From Nitrososphaerota archaeon (lineage in GTDB: Archaea > Thermoproteota > Nitrososphaeria > Nitrososphaerales > Gagatemarchaeaceae): DNA of 22,147 bases. Shown here in pieces: positions 15,862 through 22,147 of the stretch. The DNA lies in NCBI GenBank assembly GCA_016200025.1, contig JACQFO010000065.1, positions 1-22,147 of the forward strand, given 5' to 3'. A program made the position numbers and the translations under genes. The notes beneath the pieces were generated by a model. The model had not been told where the DNA came from and ran no database searches. It was given only the letters and a program-made list of their open reading frames with translations. Numbering within the stretch: position 1 is the first letter of the stretch; every line of letters begins with the position of its first letter.

Positions 15862-15876
15862 AGTCTATAATAGACT
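15862..15876. promoter_or_regulatory. Perfect 7+1+7 palindrome over the padR-type TATA box
   Basis: AGTCTATAATAGACT is a perfect inverted repeat with a one-base centre. Its AT core lies about 29 nt before ATG 15840 on the minus strand, the position of a TATA box. A regulator bound here would block TBP, so it is a good candidate operator for the adjacent PadR protein. Confidence 0.5.
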
Positions 15877-15898
15877 ATCGGTTTTCCGATTATCGATA
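15877..15898. promoter_or_regulatory. Adjacent inverted repeats at the SHOCT gene promoter
   Basis: ATCGG-TTTT-CCGAT (15877-15890) is followed at once by the palindrome TATCGATA (15891-15898). The second overlaps the TATA-like block about 26 nt before ATG 15920 (+). These may be further operator sites or, in RNA, a small hairpin. Confidence 0.4.
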
Positions 15899-15919
15899 TT
15901 CCGACAATCTTAAGAAGGG

Positions 15920-16315
15920 ATGCCTTGGAGTGCGTTGCGAGGCGAAAACATAACGAACACCTACGGCGAAGAAACTCTCCGCCATCGCAGGGCCATAGGA
16001 TGGCTGATAGGGGCGTTCATCCTGGTGGTAGTCGCGGTCTTCGCGGTCGCGGCCGCCATGAGGCCATACTATTATTCGACATCGATGCCCTACATGGGAG
16101 GATGGTTCTTCTTCCCCTTCGGATTCCTCTTCTTCATCTTCTTAGTGTTCGGGCTGGGAAGGCTGTTCATCTGGCCATGGGGCTGGGGCTACGGGAGAGG
16201 CTACTGGCACCGCCACGATGAGGCCGAAGAGATCCTTAGACAAAGATTCGCGAAGGGAGAGATCACGAAGGAGCAGTTCGACCAGATGTTGAAGGACCTG
16301 GGGCACTCGAGATAG
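15920..16315 (+). CDS. Two-TM membrane protein with C-terminal SHOCT domain
   Basis: 131 residues. Two hydrophobic segments (about 24-47 and 58-81) are joined by a short aromatic loop (PYYYSTSMPYMGG). A Trp/Gly/Tyr-rich stretch (84-95) follows, and then a SHOCT domain at the C-terminus, AEEILRQRFAKGEITKEQFD (102-121). SHOCT is a short helical module found at protein ends, thought to mediate oligomerisation or protein contacts; no enzymatic role is implied. The gene shares a palindromic control region with the PadR regulator, so it is its likely target, perhaps a membrane-stress response. The ATG at 15920 fits a leaderless start; a TTG five codons in is possible. Confidence 0.75.
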   Translation: MPWSALRGENITNTYGEETLRHRRAIGWLIGAFILVVVAVFAVAAAMRPYYYSTSMPYMGGWFFFPFGFLFFIFLVFGLGRLFIWPWGWGYGRGYWHRHDEAEEILRQRFAKGEITKEQFDQMLKDLGHSR

Positions 16316-16330
16316 CTCCAGGCCTCCAGA

Positions 16331-16335
16331 TTTTT
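16331..16335 (+). terminator. T tract after the SHOCT gene
   Basis: Five consecutive T residues 15 nt after the stop, in otherwise GC-rich DNA. Archaeal RNA polymerase often stops at such T runs without a hairpin; five is near the minimum. Confidence 0.25.
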
Positions 16336-16370
16336 CATCAGAGTCCGGACCCGCAAGCGCCCGGTCGTGC

Positions 16371-16377
16371 TTTATCA
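16371..16377 (+). promoter_or_regulatory. TATA-like box before the GNAT pseudogene
   Basis: TTTATCA about 29 nt before the GTG at 16402. The promoter appears preserved although the gene is broken. Confidence 0.35.
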
Positions 16378-16401
16378 GGGCGGCCCTCCGTCCATGGGGT
16401 C

Positions 16402-16745
16402 GTGGGGAGAGTCTCCGTTAGGAAGGGGCGTCGAAGTGACGCAACGCAATTCCTAGGGCTCCTGGAAGAGCTTGCAAGGTTCGAAAAGCTGGCGCTCCCC
16501 ACGCCGGCTGCAAAGAAGAGAATCGTTCGAGACATCTTCGACAGGAAGAAGATCAGGCTGCTCCTTGCGGTTGACGGCGAAGAATGCCTGGGGTACGCGA
16601 TCTACTCGTCCTGAAGTGGAACAGGAGGGCAATAGCATTCTACGAGAAGCTCGGGGCTAGGAGACTCCGTGAATGGGATGTGTACAGGCTGGACGAAGAG
16701 TCTCTGCGCAGGGTCCACAGTCGGAAACGCTTATCTATTGAATAA
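16402..16745 (+). pseudogene. GNAT N-acetyltransferase, broken by an internal deletion and frameshift
   Basis: From GTG 16402 the first 68 or so codons read as a normal GNAT N-terminus (VSVRKGRRSDATQFLGLLEE and, further on, LLLAVDGEECLGYAIY), then TGA at 16612-16614. In the next frame, from 16611, the expected C-terminus appears at once: LKWNRRAIAFYEKLGARRLR followed by EWDVYRL, ending at TAA 16743-16745. Between GYAIY and WNRRAIAFYEKLG a normal GNAT has about 60-70 residues including the V/I-x-x-x-x-R-G-x-G-x-G/A pyrophosphate loop; those are missing. The likely history is an internal deletion of roughly 200 bases at 16605-16612. The downstream peptidase ATG overlaps the final TAA. A read-assembly collapse is the alternative. 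Confidence 0.72.
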
Positions 16746-17551
16746 TGGTACGATTTCGCACGAACAACTCATCTCCGCCGCCTAGGATTGTCACCGTTCT
16801 GGTCGTGGCTGTAATAGCGATTCTCGCGGTCGCACCCGCGCTCAGCTTTGCCTCAACAGCGAGCGGAATGACCTCATCTTCGAAGCTGAGGCACGAAAGT
16901 TGCCCGACGAATAGCTGCAGCACCAATTGGAGCGGGTACGCGGTCACTTCGACTTCAGGTAGCGTGACGTTTGTGAAAGGTTCGTGGGTCGTTCCGACTG
17001 TAAGCTGCGGCGGCGGCACACAGTATTCTTCCTTCTGGGTCGGGATCGACGGATACAATTCTGGGACCGTAGAGCAGACAGGGACCGATTCGGACTGCTC
17101 AAGCGGGTCTCCTAGGTACTACGCATGGTATGAATTCTATCCGAGGCCATCCTTCATCGTCAATGGCCTGACCGTCCACCCTGGGGACACCATTGTGGCC
17201 CAGGTGCAGTATAGTGGAAGCAAGTTCGTTACGACCATCACGGACGTGACAACTGGACAGACGTCGAGCACGTCCGCCAGGGTCAACTCTGCGCAGAGGT
17301 CCTCGGCCGAATGGGTGGCTGAGGCCCCGTCCAGCAGCGGCGGCGTGTTGCCCCTTGCTAACTTCGGGACTGTATCCTTCGGGTCGGCGAATCAGGCGAC
17401 AATCAGCGGCGAAACTAAGAACATCGGAGCGTTCCCGACAATTTGGCAGATTACGATGGTGACTAGCGGAGGAGTGGTGAAGGCTCAGCCTTCAAGTCTA
17501 GCGACTAACCTGTCCAGTTTCACGGTCACCTGGCACAGCGCGGGACCGTAG
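16745..17551 (+). CDS. Secreted G1-family (eqolisin-type) acid peptidase
   Basis: 268 residues with a signal peptide: RFR at residues 3-5, then a hydrophobic core (about 15-34) ending near SFASTAS. The mature part begins STNWSGYAV, the typical opening of the G1 beta-sandwich. The catalytic pair is visible as Gln111 in VEQTGTDS and Glu189 in AEWVAEAP, corresponding to Gln53 and Glu136 of the fungal enzymes. FWVGIDGYNSGTVEQTG and YAWYEFYP are further family marks. These glutamic peptidases work at acid pH, so it probably degrades proteins outside the cell in an acidic habitat. Four Cys (53, 58, 88, 118) may form disulfides. Its codon use looks less GC-rich than its neighbours, hinting at transfer. 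The ATG overlaps the pseudogene stop. Confidence 0.85.
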   Translation: MVRFRTNNSSPPPRIVTVLVVAVIAILAVAPALSFASTASGMTSSSKLRHESCPTNSCSTNWSGYAVTSTSGSVTFVKGSWVVPTVSCGGGTQYSSFWVGIDGYNSGTVEQTGTDSDCSSGSPRYYAWYEFYPRPSFIVNGLTVHPGDTIVAQVQYSGSKFVTTITDVTTGQTSSTSARVNSAQRSSAEWVAEAPSSSGGVLPLANFGTVSFGSANQATISGETKNIGAFPTIWQITMVTSGGVVKAQPSSLATNLSSFTVTWHSAGP

Positions 17552-17591
17552 ATTCAACAGGCTCTTCGCGACATTCGTCCGAGCAACCCTA

Positions 17592-17600
17592 CAAATATAG
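17592..17600 (+). promoter_or_regulatory. TATA-like box for ppdK
   Basis: CAAATATAG about 33 nt before the ATG at 17629 and 67 nt before the GTG at 17663. Predicted transcription start is about 17622-17624, so the leader includes the duplicated segment. Confidence 0.5.
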
Positions 17601-17628
17601 CCCCCAGGTCGGGGTGAGGTAGAGTAAG

Positions 17629-17700
17629 ATGGAGAGGGTTCTTCTCTTCCAGGAGGCCGTAGGTGCGGACGCTTCTCTTCCAGGAGGCCGTAGGCGCTGA
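17629..17700 (+). other. Remnant of the original ppdK reading frame
   Basis: ATG 17629 opens MERVLLFQEAVGAD, a good PPDK N-terminus, then continues through the second repeat copy in the wrong frame (ASLPGGRRR) to TGA 17698-17700. Removing one 31-bp repeat copy would join this ATG in frame to the rest of ppdK. Confidence 0.6.
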
Positions 17701-17702
17701 CC
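17641..17702 (+). repeat. 31-bp tandem duplication at the 5' end of ppdK
   Basis: Copies at 17641-17671 and 17672-17702. The first 23 bases are identical (17641-17663 equals 17672-17694) and the last eight differ at three positions. Because 31 is not a multiple of three, the duplication shifts the frame between the older ATG 17629 and the body of ppdK. Confidence 0.85.
17651..17656 (+). promoter_or_regulatory. Shine-Dalgarno site provided by the first repeat copy
   Basis: AGGAGG about seven bases before GTG 17663. In the second copy the same bases are coding (FQEAV), so the duplication has created an initiation signal. Confidence 0.5.
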
Positions 17703-20308
17703 GGTTCCTCCTCGGCGGGAAAGGCTTTGGTCTCGCAGAGATGACCTCCATCGGGCTGCCAGTCCCTCCCGGCTTCACGATTACGACTGATGTTTGCAAG
17801 GAGTACTACGCCAGGGGCGGGAAGATCCCTGAGGGGCTCTTCGAAGAGGCGAGGCTCAAGGTCAAAGAAGTGGAGGCGAAGACGGGCAAGAAGTTCGGCG
17901 CGGAAGAGGACCCGCTGCTCTTCTCGGTCAGGTCTGGGGCGCCCTTCTCCATGCCTGGGATGATGGACACCGTCCTGAACCTGGGGCTCAACGAAAGGGC
18001 CGCGCAGTGGATGGCCAAGGCCACTGGCAACGAGCGTTTCGTATATGATTCCTACAGGAGGCTGGTTCAGATGTTCGGCAGGGTCGCGCTGGGCGCGAGC
18101 GGAGGGAGGTTTGAGAAAGAGCTGGAGGAAAGGAGGAAGACAGCGGGCGTGAAGATGGACATCGAGCTTTCACCAGAAGAGCTGAGGAGCCTCGTGAGCA
18201 GGTTCAAGGACATCATCAGGGAGGAGACGGGCAAGGAATTCCCTGAGGACCCCTTCGTACAGCTTGAGATGTCCATCGAAGCCGTGCTGAAGTCGTGGAA
18301 GAACGACCGTGCCAGGGAGTACAGGCGGTACTACGGCATCGCCGAGGACCTTGGTACCGCGGTCAACGTCCAGGCCATGGTCTTCGGGAACTTGGGTCCG
18401 AGCTCGGGGTCGGGGGTGGGATTCACTAGGAACCCCTCGAGCGGCGAAAGAGCACTCTTCGGGGAGTACCTTGCAAACTCTCAGGGGGAGGACGTGGTGG
18501 CAGGGGTAAGGACCCCAGTTGGGATCTCTGAGCTGGAGCCAGGATTGTTGGGGAGGCTTCGTGCGCTGGCGAAGCTCCTTGAGGATCACTTCAGAGACAT
18601 GCAGGACTTTGAGTTCACGGTCGAGGACGGGAAGCTCTTCCTCCTCCAGACGAGGAGTGGAAAGCGGACGGCGCAGGCTGCGGTGAAGATTGCGGTGGAC
18701 CTTGCGGAGGAGGGGCTCATCGGTCCCGAAGAAGCGGTGATGAGAATCGAGCCCCAGATGCTCGACGCTCTGCTACATAGGAGGCTCGACCCTGGGTCGG
18801 AGGACAAGCCCGTAGCCAAGGGACTCAACGCCTCGCCAGGGGCGGCTTCAGGGAAAGTAGTCTTCGACACCGACGAAGCCGCGAGCCGGGGAGGAAGCGA
18901 GAAGATCATCCTTGTCCGTCCGGAGACGACCCCGGAGGACATCAAGGGCCTCATAGCCTCTCAGGGTGTCCTCACGGCGAGAGGCGGGATGACATCTCAT
19001 GCTGCGGTCGTTGCCAGGGGGATGGGGAAGGCCGCCGTGGTAGGGTGCTCGGAGATTGAGATTGCGACCGACGGGACTATGTTCACGACCAAGTCTGGAG
19101 AGAAAGTCGTGAAGGGAGAGACGATAACGATTGACGGGACTGCGGGGAACGTGTACAGGGGTGAGGTCAAGATGGTGGACCCTGACATCTCCCCCGAGTT
19201 CGGCCGACTCCTCGCGAAGGCCGACCAATTCAGGCGTCTGGGCGTCTGGGCGAACGCCGACACGCCGGAGGCAGCGGCGAAGGCCAGGGACTTCGGGGCG
19301 GAGGGCATAGGCCTCTGCCGCACCGAGAGGATGTTCAACGCTCCCAACAGGCTCCCGATCGTGAGAGAGATGATAATGAGCAGGGACGAAGCCGAGAGGA
19401 AGAGGCATCTCTACAGGCTCTTCCCGTTCCAGCTCGCGGACTTCAAGGGGATCTTCTCTGCCATGGGGGACAGGCCCGTCGTGGTCCGACTCCTCGACCT
19501 TCCCCTCCACGAGTTCCTTCCCCCGATGGAAGAGCTGCTGGTCGAGATAGAAGGGATGAAGGAGGAGGGGGCAAGGCCCGAGGAACTGGTGGCCCAGGAG
19601 AAGGTGCTCGCGAGAGTCAGGCAGCTCGCGGAGCACAACCCGATGCTCGGCCATAGAGGGTGCAGGCTGGCCGTGACCTATCCGGAGATCTACGAGATGC
19701 AGACGAAGGCCATTCTGCAGGCGGCGCTGGAAGACGTCCGCGAAAGGGGTGAGACGGCGAGAGTGAAAATCATGGTGCCCCTGGTGGCGCACGCTGGTGA
19801 GTTCACATTTCTCAGGAAAGTGGTCGATGGGGCGGCAGAGGAGGTTTTCAAGGAGAGAGGAGAGCGTGTCCCCTACCAGGTGGGGACGATGATAGAGACC
19901 CCGAGGGCTGCTTTGACTGCCTCGGAGATCGCCGAGTGGTCCGACTTCTTCTCCTTCGGGACCAACGACCTGACCCAGACGACCTTCGGATTCAGCAGGG
20001 ACGACGTCGAGGCGAAGTTCATTCCAAAGTACCTTGAGATGGGGATACTCCCGAAGAGTCCCTTCGATTCCGTCGACGTGTCAGGAGTGGGGAAGTTGGT
20101 CAGGATGGCAGTCGACGCCGGGAGGAAGACGAAGCCCAGCCTCGAGGTTGGGATCTGCGGCGAGCACGGCGGCGACCCGAGCAGCATCGCGTTCTTCAAT
20201 GAGGCCGGCCTCGACTACGTCAGCTGTTCGGCCTTCAGGGTCCCCATCGCAAGGCTTGCGGCTGCGCAGGCGGCCCTGGGGAAGAAATCGACCGCGACTT
20301 CTGTCTGA
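17663..20308 (+). CDS. ppdK: Pyruvate, phosphate dikinase
   Basis: Interconverts pyruvate + ATP + Pi and PEP + AMP + PPi, cytoplasmic. The 881 residues match the full-length family: N-terminal ATP-grasp domain (GGKGFGLAEMTSIGLPVPPG, 20-39; QAMVFGNLGPSSGSGVGFTR near 236), swivelling phosphohistidine domain (GGMTSHAAVVARG, catalytic His446) and C-terminal PEP/pyruvate barrel (GTNDLTQTTFGFSRDD; GICGEHGGDP with catalytic Cys832). In the archaeal heterotroph setting it would run toward PEP for gluconeogenesis, using pyruvate from malic enzyme or aromatic catabolism. The start is moved: GTG 17663 with AGGAGG upstream is the first start in frame, while the older ATG 17629 is out of frame because of the 31-bp duplication. 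The protein lost little, since the second copy restores LLFQEAVGAD. Confidence 0.93.
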   Translation: MRTLLFQEAVGADRFLLGGKGFGLAEMTSIGLPVPPGFTITTDVCKEYYARGGKIPEGLFEEARLKVKEVEAKTGKKFGAEEDPLLFSVRSGAPFSMPGMMDTVLNLGLNERAAQWMAKATGNERFVYDSYRRLVQMFGRVALGASGGRFEKELEERRKTAGVKMDIELSPEELRSLVSRFKDIIREETGKEFPEDPFVQLEMSIEAVLKSWKNDRAREYRRYYGIAEDLGTAVNVQAMVFGNLGPSSGSGVGFTRNPSSGERALFGEYLANSQGEDVVAGVRTPVGISELEPGLLGRLRALAKLLEDHFRDMQDFEFTVEDGKLFLLQTRSGKRTAQAAVKIAVDLAEEGLIGPEEAVMRIEPQMLDALLHRRLDPGSEDKPVAKGLNASPGAASGKVVFDTDEAASRGGSEKIILVRPETTPEDIKGLIASQGVLTARGGMTSHAAVVARGMGKAAVVGCSEIEIATDGTMFTTKSGEKVVKGETITIDGTAGNVYRGEVKMVDPDISPEFGRLLAKADQFRRLGVWANADTPEAAAKARDFGAEGIGLCRTERMFNAPNRLPIVREMIMSRDEAERKRHLYRLFPFQLADFKGIFSAMGDRPVVVRLLDLPLHEFLPPMEELLVEIEGMKEEGARPEELVAQEKVLARVRQLAEHNPMLGHRGCRLAVTYPEIYEMQTKAILQAALEDVRERGETARVKIMVPLVAHAGEFTFLRKVVDGAAEEVFKERGERVPYQVGTMIETPRAALTASEIAEWSDFFSFGTNDLTQTTFGFSRDDVEAKFIPKYLEMGILPKSPFDSVDVSGVGKLVRMAVDAGRKTKPSLEVGICGEHGGDPSSIAFFNEAGLDYVSCSAFRVPIARLAAAQAALGKKSTATSV

Positions 20309-20314
20309 CGAAGG

Positions 20315-20800
20315 CTAGGAACCGATGTCCTTGAGGAACCTGCGGTTCGATTCGATTACCTGCCTGACCGCGTTCTCCCATCCCTTCCTCTCCGTCGGCG
20401 ACCTTGATATCATGTCCCTGACGACTTCGTAGAGGTCTTCTAGGCTGACCGCCGCCATCCCCGCCTTGTCGACCGCGGAGACGAACTTCGGCTTCTTGAT
20501 GTCTATCGTATACCCGTTCTTACGAAGGAAGGTCAGGCCCGCGACGAGGGCGGTCCGCTTGTTCCCAGCGTGGAAGTGTTGCCCGCTGGCTATCTTGAAG
20601 ACGAGAAGCGAAGCCTTCTCGGGAACGGCCTCCTCGAAGTCCTGGTTGTCGGCCCTCGATGCGACGTCTTCGACGAGCGATTCCAGCTTTTCGCTGTCGG
20701 GCTTCGAGAGCTCATGGAGCTCCCCGGTGAGGGTGACAACTTCCTTGTTGATGACTACGAGGGTCGGGAAATCCATGTGATGTACCGTTCTTTTCGCCAC
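20315..20800 (-). CDS. Fic/Doc-family protein with degenerate catalytic motif
   Basis: 161 residues from GTG 20800. The core ASGQHFHAGNKRTALVAGLTFL (69-90) with preceding LLVFKI aligns with Doc-type Fic proteins, whose motif is H-x-F-x-D-A/G-N-K-R. Here the catalytic His position is Gln74 and the acidic position is Ala78, while Phe76 and Asn80-Lys81-Arg82 are kept. A His one place off (His75) does not fit the standard register. A helical C-terminus of about 40 residues extends beyond Doc's 126. No antitoxin gene is adjacent. Start: a TATA-like box 26-27 nt upstream selects GTG 20800; the frame is open to GTG 20815, and ATG 20776 is an alternative. AMP- or phosphate-transfer activity should not be assumed. 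Confidence 0.72.
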   Translation of the reverse strand: MAKRTVHHMDFPTLVVINKEVVTLTGELHELSKPDSEKLESLVEDVASRADNQDFEEAVPEKASLLVFKIASGQHFHAGNKRTALVAGLTFLRKNGYTIDIKKPKFVSAVDKAGMAAVSLEDLYEVVRDMISRSPTERKGWENAVRQVIESNRRFLKDIGS

Positions 20801-20823
20801 GGGCAAGCGAGTCACCTACTCCG

Positions 20824-20829
20824 ATATAA
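20824..20829 (-). promoter_or_regulatory. TATA-like box for the Fic/Doc-like gene
   Basis: TTATAT on the minus strand, centred 26-27 nt before GTG 20800, deciding that start over GTG 20815. Confidence 0.5.
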
Positions 20830-20912
20830 CCGATTGAAGGGACTGGCGAACGCACGGAGGTGAGACGATCTCAGTAAGGCGTACCTCGTTGCATCCTGGA
20901 CTTTTGCGGGCC

Positions 20913-21323
20913 CTAGCCCCAGATTCCGAGGATCACGCCCATCACCACGAAGATGACGAGCTGGTGGACCGCGTCCATGGCGAAGAGCTTGACGGGGCGC
21001 CCTTCGAAGACGTAGGACGTGAAGTGGATGGAGAAGGCGAAGGCCAACCAGGCCAGGAAGCCCACCTCGGCGCCGTCTAGCCAATTCGCTGAGAGCAGTG
21101 ATTTTACGAAGACGCCGAGCAAGTACGCGGTCAGCAGGTTCGCGAGAAACCCGAAGACCACGGACCGGTTGCGGTTCTTGCGGAACGACTCTTCGGTCTT
21201 TCCGAGAAGTGTCATCCACGTCTTGCCCATGACCGGAGGAGCGTACCAGACCGCCCCGATCAGGAAGCTTACAATCGTGGCCGCGAGGACGCCGACCAGG
21301 TTGGGCCAGACAAGGTCAATCAA
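20913..21323 (-). CDS. DUF1761 family membrane protein
   Basis: 136 residues with four predicted membrane segments (about 8-29, 57-77, 83-103, 113-135). The opening NLVGVLAATIVSFLIGAVWY followed by a short Pro-containing turn and GKTWM is the DUF1761 hallmark, and the size is normal for the family. Function is unknown. It starts at TTG 21323; an A/T box (CTTAAATAC, 21360-21368) suggests its own promoter with a leader of about 14 nt. Neighbours on the same strand, the Fic-like gene 112 nt downstream and the two-TM protein 64 nt upstream, give no functional clue. Confidence 0.8.
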   Translation of the reverse strand: MIDLVWPNLVGVLAATIVSFLIGAVWYAPPVMGKTWMTLLGKTEESFRKNRNRSVVFGFLANLLTAYLLGVFVKSLLSANWLDGAEVGFLAWLAFAFSIHFTSYVFEGRPVKLFAMDAVHQLVIFVVMGVILGIWG

Positions 21324-21359
21324 GAAGCTTGGTACTCGGAATGTTGTTCGCCCGGGTTT

Positions 21360-21368
21360 GTATTTAAG
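21360..21368 (-). promoter_or_regulatory. TATA-like box for the DUF1761 gene
   Basis: CTTAAATAC on the minus strand, about 41 nt before TTG 21323; it predicts a short leader of about 14 nt. Confidence 0.4.
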
Positions 21369-21387
21369 CTCAAGCGCGGGCGCAGGC

Positions 21388-22065
21388 TCAAGGATGCCCA
21401 GAGATGACCTGAATAGAAATGTTGGCGGTGATCTGTTGGGTCGTACCGACGTAGTAGAGGGTGACCGTGTCGGAGTACTGCTGGGGCTGCGACGGGGCGG
21501 TCAGGCTGAGGGTGACCACCGTGACCCCGGGTGTCAGGTCGCCAACCTGCACGACGCTGCCCGACCAGGTCGTTGGGGTGCACTGCGGGTTGCACTTCGT
21601 CGCCGCGCTGACGCTGAAGGGGTAGAAGAGGCTCCCCACGTCGATGGACGCGCCCGTGGGCGTCGAAGCTCCGTTGTTGACCAAGGTGAAGGAGATCGAG
21701 ACGCTCGACCCCGCGGAGACGCGGCTTGGATAGGACACGCTCATGCCCACGACAGAGCCAGATTGCGTCACAGTCGTGGTCGTGGTGACACCAGAGATCG
21801 TGGAGGTCGAGCCGGACGACGAATCATTCGTTGGCCCCGGCTGGGAGAACCCTGATGAGAAAAAGAAGAAGACGCCTCCTGAGAGGAAGAGCAGGCCGAC
21901 GAGGAGGCCCACCTTGGCCACCCTCGCGCCCCTTCCCCTTTCCTCCCTGAAGGTTTCCTTCACCCGGAAGGAGATGTAGAGGGCGAGCCCCGACAGCAGT
22001 ATGATGGCTATGGCGATCGCGAGGACCGTTCCTACAATCGTGTAGTCAGAAGGGATGGCAGCCAT
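21388..22065 (-). CDS. Membrane-anchored surface protein of unknown function
   Basis: 225 residues. Two membrane segments (about 8-33 and 50-72) flank a strongly basic loop (FRVKETFREERGRGARVAK), so the loop is probably cytoplasmic. A Ser/Thr-rich linker (about 79-105, TSTISGVTTTTTVTQSGS) leads to a beta-rich domain (106-225) with a pattern like CARDB or archaeal surface modules (PSRVSAGSSVSISFTLVNNG) and a close Cys pair (KCNPQC). The outer domain likely projects from the cell surface, and the Thr/Ser linker could be glycosylated. The ATG at 22065 is 4 nt after the stop of the upstream gene, so the two form an operon. I do not recognise a named family. Confidence 0.72.
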   Translation of the reverse strand: MAAIPSDYTIVGTVLAIAIAIILLSGLALYISFRVKETFREERGRGARVAKVGLLVGLLFLSGGVFFFFSSGFSQPGPTNDSSSGSTSTISGVTTTTTVTQSGSVVGMSVSYPSRVSAGSSVSISFTLVNNGASTPTGASIDVGSLFYPFSVSAATKCNPQCTPTTWSGSVVQVGDLTPGVTVVTLSLTAPSQPQQYSDTVTLYYVGTTQQITANISIQVISGHP

Positions 22066-22069
22066 CGGC

Positions 22070-22147
22070 TCACCTGTCGGGCTTCTCCCACCTCATTCCG
22101 AGGCTGAGGACCTCCTCCATGAAGGCCGCGGTGCGGACCCCGTCTAA
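22070..22147 (-). CDS. Probable Gfo/Idh/MocA-family oxidoreductase, C-terminal fragment
   Basis: The last 25 codons and TGA (22072-22070) of a gene entering from the right edge. The translation DGVRTAAFMEEVLSLGMRW then EKPDR resembles the closing helix of Gfo/Idh/MocA NAD(P)-dependent dehydrogenases, in which D-G-x-R-x-A-x-x-x-E-A/E is typical. It overlaps nothing and sits 4 nt before the surface-protein ATG on the same strand. Too little is present for a firm call. Confidence 0.45.
   Translation of the reverse strand, partial: LDGVRTAAFMEEVLSLGMRWEKPDR

Noticed and set aside
18848..19792. 314-codon minus-strand frame inside ppdK
   Set aside because: Lies fully within PPDK coding sequence and is rich in His/Arg/Leu without domain pattern.

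Overview
The window looks like chromosomal DNA of a GC-rich archaeon. Most genes have an AT-rich TATA-like box 25-30 nt before the start codon, so their transcripts are probably leaderless. TTG and GTG starts are as common as ATG. The gene content (DUF47 + PiT phosphate uptake, CBS protein with a C2H2 finger, G1 acid peptidase, PadR, DUF1761) fits a heterotrophic member of the TACK archaea, possibly a non-ammonia-oxidising Nitrososphaeria-like soil lineage. That placement is inference; there is no rRNA or tRNA gene here. Genes are tightly packed and no gene-free stretch exceeds about 110 bases.

Layout. 1-74: start of a probable GNAT gene running off the left edge (-). 106-1437: malic enzyme (-). 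1530-3611: Cu+-type P1B ATPase with an N-terminal YHS metal-binding domain (+). 3697-5055: M20 metallopeptidase (+), ending one base from a convergent CBS/zinc-finger protein (5057-5602, -). 5681-6811: saccharopine dehydrogenase-like oxidoreductase (+). 6846-13159: aromatic catabolic cluster. 13237-13641: hot-dog thioesterase (+). 13697-15326: DUF47-PiT phosphate operon (-). 15397-16315: divergent PadR / SHOCT-membrane protein pair around a palindrome-rich control region. 16402-16745: broken GNAT gene. 16745-17551: secreted G1 (eqolisin-type) peptidase. 17663-20308: pyruvate phosphate dikinase with a tandem duplication at its 5' end. 20315-22147: Fic/Doc-like protein, DUF1761 membrane protein, two-TM surface protein and the tail of a probable Gfo/Idh/MocA oxidoreductase (all -).

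The centre of interest is 6846-13159. It encodes an aldehyde dehydrogenase (HpaE-like), an acetoacetate decarboxylase-like protein, a fumarylacetoacetate-hydrolase-fold protein (HpaG-like), an FADH2-dependent phenol hydroxylase (HpaB), a vicinal-oxygen-chelate extradiol dioxygenase with all known homoprotocatechuate 2,3-dioxygenase active-site residues (HpaD-like), and a flavin reductase (HpaC-like). Together these read as a meta-cleavage route for 4-hydroxyphenylacetate or a related phenol. No HpaF isomerase, HpaH hydratase or HpaI aldolase is present. The ADC-like protein, which keeps the Schiff-base lysine, is the unexplained member and a candidate for a replaced step. Malic enzyme and PPDK flank the region and would connect the pyruvate and C4 products to PEP and gluconeogenesis, although flanking does not prove a functional link.

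Three genes show lesions or oddities at their ends: an in-frame TAG between a predicted leaderless ATG and the annotated hpaB start, a 31-bp tandem duplication that moves the ppdK start into a new frame, and a GNAT gene that has lost its acetyl-CoA-binding core.
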